Source of the DNA: an uncultured Leifsonia sp.
Lineage (GTDB): Bacteria; Actinomycetota; Actinomycetes; Actinomycetales; Microbacteriaceae
Length of the DNA stretch: 64,000 bases
Assembly (NCBI RefSeq): GCF_945957465.1
Contig: NZ_CAMFLC010000019.1
Location: forward strand, 1 to 64,000
Direction: 5' to 3'
Both the position numbers and the translations under genes were made by a program. Of this stretch, positions 8,658 to 16,341 are shown piece after piece (the first letter of the stretch is position 1; each line of letters begins with the position of its first letter). Under the pieces are notes generated by a model that was not told where the DNA came from, made no database searches, and worked only from the letters and a program-made list of their open reading frames with translations.

Positions 8658-10052
8658 TCAGTCGGTCTCCTCGTCGATCGGCGGTGTGGTGTCGTTGTCG
8701 GATGCGGGGACGCGCTCGATCGGCGAGAGCCGGTAGCTGCCGTCGAGCACGGCGGGCCCCGGCGCGTACATCCTCAGCAGCGGCCGGAACGCCCCGGACG
8801 GCGCGGGCAGCCAGTTCGCGGCCGCCTTCGGGTCGGTCGGGCGGGCAGCGCTGATCGTGATGGTCAGGCCGCCGTCGTAGTCGTAGACGATCCCCGGAGT
8901 GCGGTCGCCCAGGGAGTACCGCCCGATCGGGTTGTCGACCAGGAAGTAGTGCGGGAGGTCGTACATCGTGATGGACCAGAAGGCGCCGACAGGCGGTGTC
9001 GGGTGCAGACGGAGGCGGTACGTCCGTTCGCCGGTCAGAGCCTCCCCGTCGGCATCGACGTAGGTCGGGAAGTAGGCGGCTTCGTAGGCGTGGTTGCCCC
9101 AGAGACCCCCGAGTGCGGCGGCGGCGCGTCGGGCGTACCGGGTCGCCGGGTCGGGCCGCTGCCATTGGGGGTCGTCGAGAGCGCCCACTTCGAAGTAGTC
9201 GATGTTGTAGTCGAAGACGTGGAGGTTGACCTGCCACCCGTCCACGAGCGGCACAGCGGTGTGCAGGGCGGACTCCAGAGCCTGCCGGCCGACGGCGTAG
9301 CCCTCCTCGAGCGCCGCGCGGACCTCCTCCGGAAGCTCGCCGACGGGCGTCGAGCCGGTGAGCCCGATCGGCTCGTAGGTCTCGAGCGCGCGCCGATCGT
9401 GCTCGGCCGGCGGGAACTCCTGCGACCACACCCGCATCCGCTCGAAGAAGGTGAGCGCTTCGCTCGGGGCCGCCTCGACCTCCGGGACGCCGGCCGCGGG
9501 GGCGAACGACTCGCGCGTCTGGGTCAGGGTCAGGGCGTCCTGCAGGGCGTGCACGGCGGGGAGGTCGTCCTCCCCCGCGACCGCCCAGCGGCCGACGATC
9601 GTGCCGACGCGGGTCGGGAAGCGGATGACGGTGGCGCCCTCCGGCGCGTCCTCGTCCTCCCAGGCCGGGGGCACCAGGAGATACCGGCCTTGCGCCGAAC
9701 CCGTCGCGCGCGAGCCGACGTACGCGAAGTTGTTGGTCCAGGCGTCGACGAACTGGAGGACGTAGTAGCGGTCGCCGACGGCGGGGACCTCCAGCAGCAG
9801 CGGCCCCACACCGAGATCGAGCTGGGCGACCGAGTACACGGTGTCGTTGTTGATGGAGACGAAGGTGGATTCCGGGCCGGCCAGGCTGCGGGCGTGCCCG
9901 AACACGTTGTAGGGGGTCGCGGGCACCGCGCCCAGCCCCTCCCGGGTGAACCGCTGCACTTGGTCGAGGTCGAACACGAGCGGGAACCCGACGACGTATG
10001 CTTCGGACGCCATCTCGGCGATCCCGTGCTCAACGGCTACCTGCTCGGTCAT
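8658..10052 (-). CDS. DUF1254/DUF1214 domain protein
   Basis: A 464-residue protein with the two-domain DUF1254 (about 20-170) and DUF1214 (about 320-440) arrangement. Recognisable segments are EAYVVGFPLV, SINNDTVYS, FVDAWTNNFAYVG, and in the C-terminal domain GAFWSITMYDLPHYFLVDNP and YSLGDRT. No signal peptide is visible, unlike many family members. The molecular function of the family is not established. It is the first gene of the minus-strand run that continues into pta-ackA, with a two-base gap to pta, so cotranscription is likely. Confidence 0.9.
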   Translation of the reverse strand: MTEQVAVEHGIAEMASEAYVVGFPLVFDLDQVQRFTREGLGAVPATPYNVFGHARSLAGPESTFVSINNDTVYSVAQLDLGVGPLLLEVPAVGDRYYVLQFVDAWTNNFAYVGSRATGSAQGRYLLVPPAWEDEDAPEGATVIRFPTRVGTIVGRWAVAGEDDLPAVHALQDALTLTQTRESFAPAAGVPEVEAAPSEALTFFERMRVWSQEFPPAEHDRRALETYEPIGLTGSTPVGELPEEVRAALEEGYAVGRQALESALHTAVPLVDGWQVNLHVFDYNIDYFEVGALDDPQWQRPDPATRYARRAAAALGGLWGNHAYEAAYFPTYVDADGEALTGERTYRLRLHPTPPVGAFWSITMYDLPHYFLVDNPIGRYSLGDRTPGIVYDYDGGLTITISAARPTDPKAAANWLPAPSGAFRPLLRMYAPGPAVLDGSYRLSPIERVPASDNDTTPPIDEETD

Positions 10053-10171
10053 TCGCGCACCTCGACTCGTCGGAGTGTCATTCTACAAAGCGTAGAACAA
10101 TCGGGAGGATGTTGGACAGCTGCTGTGCTGACGACACTCTACGCGGCACGCCGAACGGGAACCTGAACACG

Positions 10172-10264
10172 AAAAAGACCCCCCACGCACCCGCCAGAGC
10201 CCGGTTACCCTTGCTGCGTTTCCGCCCTGGGGGAGTTGGCCTGGATGGCGCCACGTGGGGAGCC
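10172..10264 (-). ncRNA. ffs: Signal recognition particle RNA, small bacterial type (4.5S)
   Basis: On the minus strand the segment reads GGCTCCCCACG...CCAGGGCGGAAACGCAGCAAGGGTAACC...GCGTGGGGGG followed by TCTTTTTC. The GGAAnnGCAGCAAGGG-type apical loop is the SRP54-binding site of SRP RNA. The outer stem pairs the CTCCCCACG start with the CGTGGGGGG end. A -10-like TAGACT (10272-10277) places transcription start near 10264, and the T-run serves as terminator. Exact ends are approximate. Confidence 0.88.
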
Positions 10265-10366
10265 GCGAACCAGTCTAGCGGCTCCCGCTGGGAGGCCGTG
10301 CACAACGGGCCCTCCGCCGTCCGCTAAGATATTGTGAGCCGTCGCCCGCAAGGCGGAGGCAACCCA

Positions 10367-10454
10367 GGAGAATTCGCCTAGTGGCCTATGGCGCACGCTT
10401 GGAAAGCGTGTTGGGTGCAAGCCCTCGGGGGTTCGAATCCCCCATTCTCCGCCA
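10367..10454 (+). tRNA. serT: tRNA-Ser(GGA)
   Basis: Class II tRNA with a seven-pair acceptor stem GGAGAAT/ATTCTCC, a D-arm with CCTAGTGGCCTA, anticodon loop CTTGGAAAG (anticodon GGA), a long variable arm (TTGGGTGCAAGCCC), T-loop GGTTCGAATCC and an encoded CCA. The gene symbol is given by convention only. A -10-like TAAGAT lies at 10325-10330. Confidence 0.96.
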
Positions 10455-10460
10455 TTGTCT

Positions 10461-10505
10461 TGAGTCGCGACATAGGTCTCACCTGAGTCGCGTCTTAGGT
10501 CTCAC
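10461..10505. repeat. Two 22-bp direct repeats just downstream of tRNA-Ser
   Basis: TGAGTCGCGACATAGGTCTCAC (10461-10482 as a whole unit) is followed one base later by a copy differing at two positions (10484-10505). They lie between the tRNA end and its terminator, next to an orphan gene of lower GC. They could be a remnant of a mobile-element end, but no transposase is present. Confidence 0.7.
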
Positions 10506-10512
10506 TTGAAGA

Positions 10513-10537
10513 AGCCCCCGGCCATCGGCCGGGGGCT
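10513..10537 (+). terminator. Rho-independent terminator after tRNA-Ser
   Basis: Perfect 11-bp stem AGCCCCCGGCC / GGCCGGGGGCT with a three-base loop (ATC), followed by TTCTCGTTGTT. It most likely ends the tRNA-Ser transcript. Confidence 0.85.
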
Positions 10538-10747
10538 TTCTCGTTGTTGCGCCAGTAGCTGCGGGTCGGGTCGATGGCCTGACGGAATGTGTCTCGTATG
10601 GCGAGATGGTTCCCGAGGCGGCCTCCTCACTTACACGCCCCGACAGGGGCTCGATATTGGTGCGCACCGGTGAGCGGCACACGGGAGTGCACGATGACCC
10701 GTGCCACGACCTCGCCTTTTCGGCCGCCCCGGGTATAGCGTGCGCAG
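10538..10747. other. Intergenic region, no gene seen
   Basis: No convincing coding frame. The only signal is TATAGC (10734-10739), a possible -10 eight bases before the GTG of the next gene. That spacing would make its transcript nearly leaderless. No matching -35 is visible. Confidence 0.4.
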
Positions 10748-11488
10748 GTGACTGCCGAGGCTTACGCGCGCGACGTGGCAGCGGTTGCCCGCGCCGTAGG
10801 ACCGTTGCTCGAGCACGCGCCTGAACGTCAAACGCCGCCGACGGTCGGCGTGTTCCTCATCGAAATGCACGTGCGCGCTTCACGCATTGCCGTACTGACT
10901 GCAGCGCAGCAAGCGCTTCAATTGGCATTTGACGCGGCGACCGTCGCTGTCCTCCACCCAGAGGCTGCCGGCGACCCCGAGGCAGTGTCGGAGTTGTTAG
11001 ACAACCCTGACCTCGTACTCAACATGGTCTGGGCCGGCCCGGGTTCACTCCGCCAGGTCTTCACCGTCGATCCGCTGACAGCGGACGGGCGAGAGAACAT
11101 CCTCTACATATTCAGCGCTGGCTTCTTGGCCTTGGCATTCATTCCCGGAGGACAGCCTTTTGCGGTTGCCTACGCCTTCACACTGGGGACACTCTTGCAG
11201 GTGGGCAGATGGCGCGAGCGGTATGAGACCTTGCACCCCGTGCGTGTGAGGACGATCGACAAAGCTTCATTAGAGGAATCCGGCACCGAGATTCGAATAT
11301 ATCCACCGGGCACCTCTTGGCATCCGCCGGACTCGACGAAGCCCGGCCAACACGAAGCGGAACTCTTTGCGACGCTCCGCGACCGTGTCGACAAGTTGGA
11401 AGCGCAGGCTCAACATGATCGCGCCACGATACGCCGACTGGAAATCACAGTGGCTTCGCTGAGGGCCAAGCCATCACGGCCCGAGTGA
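10748..11488 (+). CDS. Hypothetical protein, orphan, C-terminal coiled coil
   Basis: A 246-residue protein that I do not recognise. The N-terminal ~90 residues are helical and Ala-rich. Around residues 118-155 lies a hydrophobic stretch (ILYIFSAGFLALAFIPGG then FAVAYAFTLGTLLQVG) that may form two short membrane helices or a buried core. The last ~45 residues (ELFATLRDRVDKLEAQA onward) show heptad spacing typical of a coiled coil. Base composition is visibly less GC-rich than the surrounding genes and rarer codons such as TTA and ATA are used. Together with the position after a tRNA gene, this suggests horizontal acquisition. GTG start; a TATAGC box lies just upstream. Confidence 0.65.
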   Translation: MTAEAYARDVAAVARAVGPLLEHAPERQTPPTVGVFLIEMHVRASRIAVLTAAQQALQLAFDAATVAVLHPEAAGDPEAVSELLDNPDLVLNMVWAGPGSLRQVFTVDPLTADGRENILYIFSAGFLALAFIPGGQPFAVAYAFTLGTLLQVGRWRERYETLHPVRVRTIDKASLEESGTEIRIYPPGTSWHPPDSTKPGQHEAELFATLRDRVDKLEAQAQHDRATIRRLEITVASLRAKPSRPE

Positions 11489-11612
11489 CAAGCTCACTAA
11501 ACGGGCTGGCGTTCCCCCGAAACCGCGAACCTTCGCGCTCGTTTCGATCGAATCGGTGGTCCGCTCGAACAGCGGAACCCGGGGCCCATGCCTTCCCGGC
11601 GATACGCCGAAC

Positions 11613-11888
11613 TCAGATCCCGTCGAACGTGTCGTCGTCGATGCTCGACTCGGAGGCCTCTGAGCGGTCGGCCTCGGCGGCGGGGTCGCCTCCGACGTCG
11701 ATCTGGCTCCAGACCACGGGCATGCCCGGCGAGAACAGGATGTCGATGCCGGGGCCCGCGTGCAGCGGCGGGATGTTCACGTAGTCGCCGCCGGCCTGGA
11801 TCGCGGCACGGATCTTCTCGCGCAGCTCGGTCACCGAGCCGGGCAGAAAGTAGTCCTTGCCATCGACGGTCAGTCTGTTGACGATCAC
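11613..11888 (-). CDS. Hypothetical protein, third gene of the DUF7882-like operon
   Basis: A 91-residue acidic-tailed protein with an alpha/beta N-terminus (IVNRLTVDGKDYFLPGSVTELREKIRAAIQAGG), then PPLHAGPGIDILFSPGMPVVW, and an Asp/Glu/Ser-rich tail. The segment resembles a small binding domain found next to DUF7882 proteins; no function is known. GTG start at 11888 overlaps the stop of the preceding gene by four bases (GTGA), arguing that it is real and translated with it. Confidence 0.75.
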   Translation of the reverse strand: MIVNRLTVDGKDYFLPGSVTELREKIRAAIQAGGDYVNIPPLHAGPGIDILFSPGMPVVWSQIDVGGDPAAEADRSEASESSIDDDTFDGI

Positions 11889-12241
11889 TGTTCATCCATT
11901 CGGTCGGTCTGTTCCTTGGCCTGTGCGGGCGACTCTACGCCCGCCACCGGTTCGTCGACGATGCGGAGGCCGGAGACGCTGTTCGCGGTGCGCACCAGGG
12001 CCTCCACCCATGCCCGGTTGATCGGCTCGCGCACCTGCGTCGGGTAGGTGAAGCGCAGCCCCACGGTCGGGGAGATCCAGATGGAGTTGGAGCCGCTTCC
12101 CGCTGCGGCGGCGACGTCCCACGAGAACACGAAGCTCTCGCTCCGGCGCAGCTTCGTGGTGATCGCCAGCTGGAGGTGCGCCAGCAGGCGGTCGTCGAAC
12201 TCGACCGACGACAGGCCGTCGCCGTAGTAGAGCGTCCCCAT
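11885..12241 (-). CDS. DUF7882-like protein, paralogue 2
   Basis: 118 residues: MGTLYYGDGLSSVEFDDRLLAHLQLAI core, TKLRRSESFVFSWD, an isoleucine-tryptophan strand (SIWISPTVGLRFTY) and a C-terminal helix INRAWVEALVRTANS. It aligns along its whole length with the upstream paralogue and then adds a Glu/Gln/Asp tail. Small cytoplasmic proteins of this type are typical of Microbacteriaceae and lack a known role. The ATG shares one base with the stop of the preceding gene (TGATG), so translation is coupled. Confidence 0.82.
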   Translation of the reverse strand: MGTLYYGDGLSSVEFDDRLLAHLQLAITTKLRRSESFVFSWDVAAAAGSGSNSIWISPTVGLRFTYPTQVREPINRAWVEALVRTANSVSGLRIVDEPVAGVESPAQAKEQTDRMDEQ

Positions 12242-12543
12242 CAGTGCGCCGCGGGCTCGGGGACGACGCGCAGGCCGCCGACGCTGTTGGCCGAGTCCAT
12301 CAGGGCCTCCGTCCACGCCCGGTTGAGCGCCGGGCGCCGGCTGCCGACGTACTGGAAGTGCACCGGAACGGACGGGTTGATCCAGAGCGCGGTGCGGCCG
12401 CGCGAGTAGGCCTCGTCGTGGTCCCACTCGAACAGGAACTGCTCGTTGCGGCGCAGCTTCGCCGTGATGACCAGCTGAAGATGGGCCAGCAGTCGATCGT
12501 CGATCTCGATCTTCGCGCCGGAGCCGTAAATCAGAGTACCCAA
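12241..12543 (-). CDS. DUF7882-like protein, paralogue 1
   Basis: 100 residues, same fold pattern as its neighbour: GTLIYGSGAKIEIDDRLLAHLQLVITAKLRRNEQFLFEWD in shorter pieces, TALWINPSVPVHFQY and LNRAWTEALMDSANS. The start is TTG at 12543, supported by a strong ribosome-binding site (GGAAGGAG) nine bases upstream and by alignment with paralogue 2, which starts at the same residue with ATG. First gene of a three-gene operon of unknown role; it follows the Ser/Thr kinase gene in the same direction after an 82-base gap. Confidence 0.82.
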   Translation of the reverse strand: MGTLIYGSGAKIEIDDRLLAHLQLVITAKLRRNEQFLFEWDHDEAYSRGRTALWINPSVPVHFQYVGSRRPALNRAWTEALMDSANSVGGLRVVPEPAAH

Positions 12544-12625
12544 GCAGGTCGCTCCTTCCGGGGGGAGGCCGGTGCGGTCGCATCGGCCCGTCGATCATAT
12601 GATGACCCGTCGGCCGGACGGCCGA

Positions 12626-13480
12626 TCACTCGGCGTCGGGTGCGCGATGCTCGCGAAGGGCCCCGCGGGCGGCCTCGGCGACGTCCGCCGCCGACGGCCG
12701 GGCGGCAGGGTCCTGCCGCGTCATCCAGCGGATGAGGTCGCGCCAGCGTTCGGGCACGGTGTCGGGGATCTCGGGGTCGCGATCCAGCCGCGAGAGGGCG
12801 GACTCGACCGGCGCCCCGGGGAAGGCGATGGCACCGGTGAAGCACTCGAGGAGCACGAGACCGAGCGAGTAGATGTCGGAGGCCTGGGTCAGGTTCTGGC
12901 TGCGCACCTGCTCAGGGCTCAGATAGGCCGCGGTTCCGAACGTCGTGTCCTCCGACGCCTGCGGGCGGGTCGAGTGGATGGCGATGCCGAAGTCCGTGAG
13001 CTTCGCACGCGGGCGCGAGAACCGGGTGCGGTAGTCGACGATCATGATGTTCGTCGGGGTGACGTCGCGGTGGATGACGCCGCGGGCATGGATGTACTCC
13101 AGCGACTCGGCCACCTCGAACGCCATCTCACCGATCTGGCGCGTCGTCAGCTGCTCCGCCTCGAGGACGGCTCGGAGCGTGTCGCCCTCGACGAGCTCGA
13201 TGACGAGGAAGGGACGCGGGTCGGAGGGCGACGAATCGTCGACGCCGGCGTCGAGGATCGACACCACGCCATGATGACGCAGCGCGGCGAGCACACTGAC
13301 CTCGGCCCGGAACCGGGAGACGTCGTCGCTGCTGCCCGACGAGAACAGCTTCACCGCCACATCGCGGCCCAGGTTCTCGTCACGGGCACGGAAGACCATC
13401 GACGAGCCGCCGCGCGCCAGCAGCCGGCGCGGCCGGTACCTGCCGAGCAGCAGCGGGACGGCGATTTCGGGAGAGCTCAT
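12626..13480 (-). CDS. Soluble serine/threonine protein kinase
   Basis: 284 residues, almost only a kinase domain, with no transmembrane segment, PASTA or other sensor domain. It has a Gly-rich loop LARGGSSMVF, ATP-anchoring Lys44 (VAVKLF), catalytic Asp139 in HRDVTPTN, DFG 163-165 and the activation segment FGTAAYLSPEQ. The residue two after the catalytic Asp is Thr141 instead of the Lys usual in Ser/Thr kinases (HRDxKPxN). ATG at 13480 is preferred; an in-frame ATG at 13498 would add six residues. It sits downstream of the GGDEF and EAL genes on the same strand. Substrate unknown. Confidence 0.9.
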   Translation of the reverse strand: MSSPEIAVPLLLGRYRPRRLLARGGSSMVFRARDENLGRDVAVKLFSSGSSDDVSRFRAEVSVLAALRHHGVVSILDAGVDDSSPSDPRPFLVIELVEGDTLRAVLEAEQLTTRQIGEMAFEVAESLEYIHARGVIHRDVTPTNIMIVDYRTRFSRPRAKLTDFGIAIHSTRPQASEDTTFGTAAYLSPEQVRSQNLTQASDIYSLGLVLLECFTGAIAFPGAPVESALSRLDRDPEIPDTVPERWRDLIRWMTRQDPAARPSAADVAEAARGALREHRAPDAE

Positions 13481-13560
13481 TGGACTATTCTCAGGCATGT
13501 CCCGCGTCCCGATCGCCGCCGACGACCCACCCGGCTCCCGAGCGGTGCCGGATACGGCCG

Positions 13561-14919
13561 CTACCGGTCGCCGCCGTAGACGACGGCCTGGTCGCCGCCA
13601 CCCCGCTTCGCCGCGTACATCGCCTGGTCGGCCAGACGGATGAGACGGTCGATCGACGCCTCGGCGACATCGCCGTCGGTGATCGCGATGCCCACGCTCG
13701 CCGTGATGCTGAGCTCCGGCGGGATGCCGGCGAAATCCTCCGCGATGGCCGCGCGCGCCCGATCGGCGATCTCGAGCGCGACGGACGTGTCGGCGACGCG
13801 CAGGGCGGCGATGAACTCGTCGCCGCCGTAGCGGGCGATCATGTCGTCCTGGCGGAACACTCGACCGAGGCGATCCGCGACCTCCTTCAGCACCACATCC
13901 CCCGCCGCGTGCCCGAGCGAGTCGTTCACCGCCTTGAACCCGTCGAGGTCGACGAACAGCACGGCGATCTGGTCGGCATGGGAACGCTCGGTCTGCTGGA
14001 GGTTCTCGTCGAAGAGCCGGCGGTTGGGCAGGCCCGTGACCTCGTCGAGCATCGCCGCGCGCCGCAGCCGGGCCTCCAGACGCAGCCGCACGAGCACCTG
14101 TCCGGCGAGCTGGGCCAGCGCCTCCGCGAGCGGCACGGCCTGATCGTCGAAGCTCCGGGGCTGATCGAAGTAGCAGGCGAACGCACCGAACGGGAGGCCG
14201 TCCTCGATGATCGGCGCCGCGATGGCCGCTGACACGCCGGCCTTCTCGAAGACCTCCCGCAATCCGAGTCCGGGCGCGAAGGCATCGGCCTCCTTCGGCG
14301 ACTCGAACGTCACCACCCGGCCGAACTCGACGGCCATTCCTCCGCGCGGCGGGCCGTCTTCCGGCCACGCGGACGCGAGCATGTTGTCGCCCGCGACCAG
14401 CTCGAACGAGCCGGGCTCGCCGGTGTGCACGCTGCAGGCCGTCGCGTTGAACGCCCGGCGTGCGGTCTCCGAGAGCAGTTCACCGAGCTCCTCCTCGGTC
14501 CGCGTCTTCGCGAACGCGACAGAAGCCGAGAGCAGCAGCTGGAGCCGGTCGCTCTCGCGGCGCCCGAGCGCCAGCGTCCGTTCGCCGACGGCGGCCAGTT
14601 CGGGGTCGAACGCCACTATCGTGCGGCCTCCGGAGATGCGCACCGCACGGATCACGACCGAGCTCTGCGTCTCCTGGTAGCCGTGAGCGGTCGACGCCAG
14701 CCGGATGCCTCCCGGATTCCCGGTGAGCAGCGCGGCGGACAGCTCATCGGAGTCGACGCCCAAGACCGCGGCGAGCGGCAGGCCCGTCAGCTCGCCGGGC
14801 TGACGGTTCGCCCACACCTCCAACGCCAGGTTGGCGTCGATGATGGTGTGCGATCGGTCGATGAGGGCCCGAGGGAAGGGCTGCATACGCGCCACCTCGT
14901 CGAGCTCGGCGAGCGTCAC
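13561..14919 (-). CDS. Diguanylate cyclase with PAS-like and GAF domains
   Basis: 452 residues. A PAS-like N-terminal region (about 10-110) is followed by a GAF domain (about 130-275) and a GGDEF domain (about 285-452). The active site GGDEF is intact at 365-369, and the inhibitory I-site RQDD (356-359) stands exactly five residues before it, so an active and product-inhibited cyclase making cyclic di-GMP from GTP is expected. No membrane segment. GTG at 14919 is the only sensible start after the EAL gene stop. It lies 68 bases downstream of the EAL gene. Confidence 0.92.
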   Translation of the reverse strand: MTLAELDEVARMQPFPRALIDRSHTIIDANLALEVWANRQPGELTGLPLAAVLGVDSDELSAALLTGNPGGIRLASTAHGYQETQSSVVIRAVRISGGRTIVAFDPELAAVGERTLALGRRESDRLQLLLSASVAFAKTRTEEELGELLSETARRAFNATACSVHTGEPGSFELVAGDNMLASAWPEDGPPRGGMAVEFGRVVTFESPKEADAFAPGLGLREVFEKAGVSAAIAAPIIEDGLPFGAFACYFDQPRSFDDQAVPLAEALAQLAGQVLVRLRLEARLRRAAMLDEVTGLPNRRLFDENLQQTERSHADQIAVLFVDLDGFKAVNDSLGHAAGDVVLKEVADRLGRVFRQDDMIARYGGDEFIAALRVADTSVALEIADRARAAIAEDFAGIPPELSITASVGIAITDGDVAEASIDRLIRLADQAMYAAKRGGGDQAVVYGGDR

Positions 14920-14987
14920 GTACGCGACCGGTCTGAATGCATAGAGTCGAGAGTGTCGGTTGGCGCGGCGAAGGTCAAGTTCACACG

Positions 14988-15779
14988 CTAGCGGTCGCCG
15001 AAGCCGCCGGCCGCGACCAGCAGGCTGTCGACCTGCGGCTTGGTCGTCGGACGCGACAGCAGGTACCCCTGGCCGCGATCGCAGTCGAGCGCGCGGACCC
15101 GCGCCAACTGGTCGGCGGTCTCGATGCCCTCCGCGACCAGGCGCATCCCCTGCGACTTGCCGAACTCGACGGCGCGCGCCAGCTCCTCGCCGTCGCTGCC
15201 CACCGACCACTGCACGAGAGACTGGTCGACCTTCAGTTCGTTCGCCTGCAGGGCCATGACCTGCTCGCGGGACGCGTAAGCCGCACCGAAATCGTCGACC
15301 GAGATGTTCACGCCGAGAGCACGCAGCAGGTGGAGGGTGTCGATCGCCTCGGGCACGTCGGCCAGGGGCGTGCTCTCGGTCACCTCGAGCGTGAGCAGCC
15401 GCGGGCTGAGGGACATGTCGTCGAGCAGCCCCGAAACCGTGTCGACGATCGCCGACGTCCTCAGCTGCAGGATCGACACGTTCACGGCGACTTCGATCGG
15501 GCGGCCCTGATCCTGCCAGTCGCGGGCGGCGTTGCAGCCGAGCCGCAGCATCACGTCCCCGATCTCGCCGACCAGGCCCAGCCGTTCCGCCAGCGGGATG
15601 AACTCGCCAGGAGGCACCAGACCGTAGAGCGGGTGGATCCACCTGCTCAGCGCCTCGGCGCCCACGATCGCGCCGGTCGCCAGCGCGAACTGCGGCTGGA
15701 ACAGTGCGACGATCTCTCCTCGGCGGGCCGCGCCGTGGAGGTCGCGCTCCAGGCGAGCGCTGCGATCCTCAGAACGCAC
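14988..15779 (-). CDS. Cyclic di-GMP phosphodiesterase, stand-alone EAL domain
   Basis: 263 residues forming one EAL domain without a sensor or GGDEF part. The key catalytic and metal residues are present: EAL at 42-44 (AEALSRW), NVS, the Glu in LEVTEST, the loop VDDFGAAYAS, Lys in LKVDQSLV and Glu in VAEGIET, then the QGYLLSRP end. It should hydrolyse cyclic di-GMP to pGpG. The GTG start follows a good ribosome-binding site (GGGAGGTGGA). The opposing cyclase follows directly on the same strand, so both are probably made together. Confidence 0.93.
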   Translation of the reverse strand: MRSEDRSARLERDLHGAARRGEIVALFQPQFALATGAIVGAEALSRWIHPLYGLVPPGEFIPLAERLGLVGEIGDVMLRLGCNAARDWQDQGRPIEVAVNVSILQLRTSAIVDTVSGLLDDMSLSPRLLTLEVTESTPLADVPEAIDTLHLLRALGVNISVDDFGAAYASREQVMALQANELKVDQSLVQWSVGSDGEELARAVEFGKSQGMRLVAEGIETADQLARVRALDCDRGQGYLLSRPTTKPQVDSLLVAAGGFGDR

Positions 15780-15910
15780 TGTCCACCTCCCGGTTCGAAT
15801 TCGTCGTTCCAGTGTCTCGTATCGCCGACGAGGCCCCGGGGCGTTGCCTGATCGTCACCGAGCCGCTATCATGCACGATCGCGTGCGCCCCGACCCGGTT
15901 CCGTCGCCGC

Positions 15911-16198
15911 TCAGCCGCGCTCCGACCAGTAGCGGCTGACGGCGGCCTGAGCGTCCGAACGGGCGGCGAAGACCCCGAGGTCGAAACCGTCGAAGCCGGT
16001 GGCGCAGAACCCGTCGAGGTTGCGATCCACCATCCCGAGATAGTCGGTGTCGGTCGCTGCCACCCACAGCCACTTCGCCGGCTTGCTCCAGGACACGCGC
16101 TCGGCGGCCGCTGTGGTCGCGAGGGCGCCCGACGGGTCCTCCCGCATCGGGTCGGGGACGGGGCGGTCGGGGACGGGGCGGTCGAGTGCGATCGTCAT
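15911..16198 (-). CDS. Hypothetical protein
   Basis: 95 residues with no recognised domain. The N-terminus has a tandem peptide DRPVPDRPVPDP produced by a 15-base DNA duplication (around 16150-16185). The C-terminal half (SKPAKWLWVAATDTDYLG to the SRYWSERG end) is aromatic-rich and may be a small alpha/beta fold. The ATG is preceded by an AAGGAG ribosome-binding site, which supports translation. Monocistronic as far as can be seen. Confidence 0.6.
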   Translation of the reverse strand: MTIALDRPVPDRPVPDPMREDPSGALATTAAAERVSWSKPAKWLWVAATDTDYLGMVDRNLDGFCATGFDGFDLGVFAARSDAQAAVSRYWSERG

Positions 16199-16341
16199 CT
16201 GTGACTCCTTCTTCGAGGGCGATGCGGTTCTTCACCAGCGATGCGGTCGGCTGCCTCACCGCCGCGAGACGAAACTAAGACAGACCGACGGCCGACCCGG
16301 GGGCATTGACCGGACCCACCGTGCAGTGATAGCGAGCGCGG

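Noticed and set aside
10455-11612. A complete integrated element with att sites at tRNA-Ser
   Set aside because: No integrase and no second copy of the tRNA 3' end seen; only the direct repeats and an orphan gene can be supported.
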